Assembly: GCA_016802295.1 (NCBI GenBank)
Contig: JAESIW010000090.1
Span: forward strand, 749,557-813,556
Direction of reading: 5' to 3'
Length of the DNA stretch: 64,000 nucleotides
DNA from: Brachionus rotundiformis
Taxonomy: Eukaryota > Rotifera > Eurotatoria > Ploima > Brachionidae
Shown here in pieces: positions 60,901 through 64,000 of the stretch; position 1 is the first letter of the stretch; each line of letters opens with the position of its first letter. The position numbers and the translations under genes were made by a program. The notes beneath the pieces were generated by a model. The model searched no databases. It was not told the origin of the DNA and saw nothing but the letters and a program-made list of their open reading frames with translations.

Positions 60901-61855
60901 AAATCCTAGATCTTGTACTTGTGGATATATATATACATATCTTTTAAATGAAAACGGAGAAAGACTAGAGTTAATTCATAAAACACAAGTAGAAGATGTA
61001 CCTGGCGCAATTTGTGGTTTTCAAGGAAGAGCTCTAATCGGAGTTGGTCGTTTTTTAAGAATTTATGATATTGGAAAAAATAAATTATTAAGAAAGTGTG
61101 AAACAAAACAATTATCAAATTTTGTTTGTCAAATTCAAACTATTGGACCAAGAATCTATGTTTGTGATTCTCAAGAGAGTTGTTTTTTCATGAGACACAA
61201 ATCTGATGAAAATCAGTTTATAATCTTTGCTGACGATACTCTCCCAAGGTTCGTAACTTCTATGACTCTTCTCGATTATAACACAGTTGCTATTGGTGAT
61301 AAATTTGGAAATCTGTCAATTGTAATTTAAATAATTTAGTTTCACTTTTCTTAGTTTTCATTTTAGATTCGACTCCCTCCAGGAACTACAGATGAAGTAA
61401 TGGTTGATCCAACTGGCGATAAAGGCCTTTGGGATAGAGGTCTCTTAAACGGTGCACCGCAAAAAGCTGATACATTATGTTCATTTTTTATTGGTGAAAC
61501 TATTACAAGTTTGCAAAAAACAAGTTTGATACCCGGAGGAAATGACGCATTAGTGTATACAACTTTATCTGGATCAATTGGAATATTAGTACCATTTAGT
61601 TCAAATGAAGATAGAGATTTTTTTCAACATTTAGAGATGCATATGCGAACCGAATGTCCAACTCTTTGCGGTCGAGATCATACTTCTTTTAGATCATATT
61701 ATCATCCAGTGAAAAGTATTATTGATGGAGATATTTGTGAAAAATTTTCAAATCTTGAAATTGGAAAACAAAAATCAATAGCTGAAGAACTTGATCGTAC
61801 TCCAAATGAAGTATCAAAAAGACTTGAAGATATTCGAACTCGTTATGCATTTTAG
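57995..61855 (+). CDS. SF3B3: SF3B3 (SAP130), splicing factor 3B subunit 3
   Basis: Triple beta-propeller scaffold of the SF3b complex in the U2 snRNP, binding SF3B1, SF3B5 and PHF5A for branch-point recognition. Five exons: 57995-58297, 58351-58872, 58919-59160, 59212-61321, 61367-61855. They encode 1221 residues (human 1217). Similarity runs end to end: the start MYLYNLTLQ with HGNFSGTKQQE, SRGKILE, GSDSGRVVILEY, HKTKSMFFF, EDTPQLYV, then SELPGNPNAVWTV, RADKRVNEW, FASEQCPEGIVAIS, FFQHLEMHMR and the end RTRYAF. The first intron is read as LEK joined to IHQET, not as the longer open frame, because that restores the conserved FEKIHQET. This is the most conserved gene in the window. Confidence 0.97.
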
Positions 61856-62848
61856 TAAAACGAGAATAAAAAAGTTTTTGTAAATTTTTAAATCTTTGGT
61901 CTTTTACATTCTGATATAATTATTTCATTAATAAATTTAATCAATTGAACTCAAAATTTAATAAATCTTTTATTTTAAAACTCAAGTTTAAATTAAAAAA
62001 TTTTTTTTTTCTTCAATTGAATACACTTTTTAAAAAAAATATAAGATAAATAGACCTGAAAAATTTTGATGATTTAAAAACTTTTTTTTTAATTACTCAA
62101 ATTTAAATATTCTTTAATTATTTCTGTTGCATAATAAAAATACGAAAAGTTAAATAACAAAAATAAAAAACGATAATAGTCTTTTTAATTAAAAGTATTT
62201 ATTTTTGATTAAATTGATCAAATAATGTTACTTTGCATTTTGTCTATGTGATAATTATATTTTTTAATTTGAAGTTTTAATATGTTTCAATATTCATTTT
62301 TGTTATACACAAAAAAGAAGTTTTATCTACCTTTTGTATCTCTTGAAGAATATTAATGAGTAGAAATGATGGGATTGATGCCGATATTTATATTTTTTCT
62401 AAACATGTTTATGCGAGATTCAAAATTAATTAAATTCATACTCAAACATTGTTTCTAATAGAAACTTTTTATTTCATTTATAGCATTTGTAAAATTTATG
62501 AAAAAGACTGTAAAAATAATAATTCAAAGGTAAAAATTATTATTTCACTTTATTTGGAGAAAAGAGAACGAAATTCTTAGTTTTTTTGAATATTATTCAA
62601 AGTATTTATTGTTTTTTTTCATAAAAATTAAATGAATTATAAATGCTAAATCTTAACAGTTATGATAATGTTATGCATAAAAAATAATTAAAATATTATA
62701 AAATTCACAATAACCCTCATGAAACCAAATAAAACATTAATTTTTTTTATAGAAACTATTGTGTTTATGAACGATATAAAACACTTACGGAGAATTTACA
62801 AATTATTTTAAAAATATTTGAAATAGATAGAAATTTAAAAAAAATAAA
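61856..62848. other. Spacer between SF3B3 and MCU
   Basis: About 1 kb of AT-rich DNA with the SF3B3 3' end (AATAAA near 61865) and the MCU promoter. No other gene, repeat or RNA gene is seen. Confidence 0.45.
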
Positions 62849-63860
62849 ATGTTCTTGGTAAGAAATTTCACCAATCCGACTAAAAAAATTTTTAAAACCA
62901 AAAATTTATCAACACGGGAAATGAATGGATATAATATTTATAATCAATCAAAGAAATTTTTATCGAATAATATCGAAAAAATATCTAATAACCCAAATAA
63001 TAGCTTAGTAATTAAACCAAATGGAATGGTAAAATTAATCGTTTACCTTCCTGCTAAAAAAGAAAATTGTGAGTTCAATGTAAAGTTTTTAAACGAAAAT
63101 ATAGGAAGCCTAATCGAAAAAATAAAACAAGAAGATGGTTCTATTGAAAGAGTTCTGTTTTATAATTATGGTAAGTTGGTTTTATACAAAATAATATTAA
63201 TATTTTTTAGAAGGAAATCGAATATCACAATCAACACCGATTGGTTCAGTAATTCTGAATGAATTTAGCATTAAAATCAATGATGAATTATTATTTTTTA
63301 AACCACAATCTACTTTTTTAAATTTATCTGATGAAAATTCGATTAAAAATATGCAAAATGAATTGGATAAAATTCGTGAATTAGTATCAAAACTTTACCT
63401 ACATATGAATATTGATCAGTATGAAACTGACAAAGAAAAAAGAATTTTAGATGAAATAGAGAATTTGAAAAATGAATTAGAACCTTTGGAAAATATTAGA
63501 CGTGAGTTAGAATTTAAAGCAAAAAAGCATACAAATAGAATGGTTTGGTTAGGCTTAGGTTTAATGTCATTACAAGCAGGCATTTTAGCCAGATTAACAT
63601 GGTTTGATTACTCATGGGATATAGTCGAACCTATTAGTTATTTTGTTTCATATTCTGCTGTAATTGGTGTATACGCTTATTATGTTCTTACTCGAAAAGA
63701 ATACGGCTATGAGTCTGCAAGTGATAGAATATTTTTAAGACATTTTCATAAAAACGCAATCAAAAACGATTTGGATGTAAAAAAGTACAATAAAATAAAA
63801 GATAATATTTATTTTTTGGAAAAAGACTTAAAAAGAATAAAGGAAAAAAATATTTTATGA
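62849..63860 (+). CDS. MCU: MCU, pore subunit of the mitochondrial calcium uniporter
   Basis: Inner-membrane channel for calcium entry into mitochondria. Two exons, 62849-63170 and 63211-63860, give 323 residues (human 351). The N-terminus is rich in Arg, Lys and Asn with few acids, as in a mitochondrial presequence. The matrix domain shows LIVYLPAKKENCEF and IERVLFY. A coiled coil follows (EIENLKNELEPLENIRRELE), then two membrane helices around the selectivity-filter signature WDIVEP (residues 243-248, 63615-63632). Asp244 and Glu247 are the calcium-binding acids of the DxxE filter. YAYYVLTRKEY and KYNKIKD follow as in other animals. Poly(A) signals lie near 63906 and 63941. Confidence 0.95.
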
Positions 63861-64000
63861 AAGGACAATTAAGGCGCATTTTTTTAAATTTCAATTATAT
63901 TTACGAATAAATTATTATTTATATTGAATATTTAAATATTAAATAAAAAAGTTTTAAAAAATATAACTCTAAAAAAACAAATGTTGGTATAAATTTTAAT
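63861..64000. other. MCU 3' flank at window edge
   Basis: AT-rich 3' UTR with AATAAA motifs near 63906 and 63941. The window ends here. Confidence 0.4.

Noticed and set aside
1..64000. tRNA, rRNA, CRISPR or bacterial-type operon signals
   Set aside because: I found no B-box-like tRNA promoter, no repeat-spacer array and no bacterial signals; by-eye search cannot exclude divergent RNA genes.

Overview
This window looks like a compact, very AT-rich animal nuclear genome. Every protein gene I can name is a single-copy animal gene: UNCX, ALG6, TMEM168, CPLANE1, RAD1, TOE1, C9orf72, SLC35A3, MYC, RBPJ/CSL, EFCAB7, SF3B3 and MCU. Most are split by very short GT-AG introns (45 to about 160 bp), found by joining reading frames across splice sites and checking that phases agree. 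Homeobox, Myc, CSL and MCU genes together indicate an animal. Tiny introns, strong AT bias and Asn/Ser-rich linkers suggest a small invertebrate, perhaps a monogonont rotifer such as Brachionus. That placement is inference.

Layout. 1-3990: non-coding, upstream of a single-exon UNC-4/UNCX homeobox gene (3991-5931). 5932-8717: non-coding, with a complete non-autonomous DNA transposon (7885-8260). 8718-29919: six plus-strand genes, ALG6, TMEM168, CPLANE1, RAD1, TOE1 and C9orf72; CPLANE1, RAD1 and TOE1 are only about 150 bp apart. 30074-31510: SLC35A3 on the minus strand, tail to tail with C9orf72. 31511-32788: a relic transposon arm and a decayed cyclic-nucleotide-binding domain. 32789-34238: an unrecognised ankyrin-like gene. 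34929-39114: a giant MYC on the minus strand. 39115-50783: an 11.7-kb gene-free interval with a dead LINE fragment. 50784-53337: RBPJ/CSL on the plus strand. 53716-56936: EFCAB7 on the minus strand. 57995-61855: SF3B3. 62849-63860: MCU.

Functional themes are housekeeping plus regulation. ALG6 and SLC35A3 serve ER/Golgi glycosylation. CPLANE1 and EFCAB7 serve cilia and Hedgehog signalling. RAD1 serves the DNA-damage clamp. TOE1 and SF3B3 serve snRNA maturation and splicing. C9orf72 serves the autophagy/lysosome DENN complex. MCU carries mitochondrial calcium. UNCX, MYC and CSL are developmental transcription factors. I see no functional clustering beyond tight packing.

The points most worth a second look are a CtBP-type PxDLS motif in the N-terminal extension of CSL, a 1377-residue MYC that keeps MYC-specific boxes, the head-to-head MYC/CSL interval with a canonical E-box, a complete inverted-repeat transposon with a target-site duplication plus a diverged second copy, a decayed cyclic-nucleotide-binding domain, and a GC-AG intron in RAD1.
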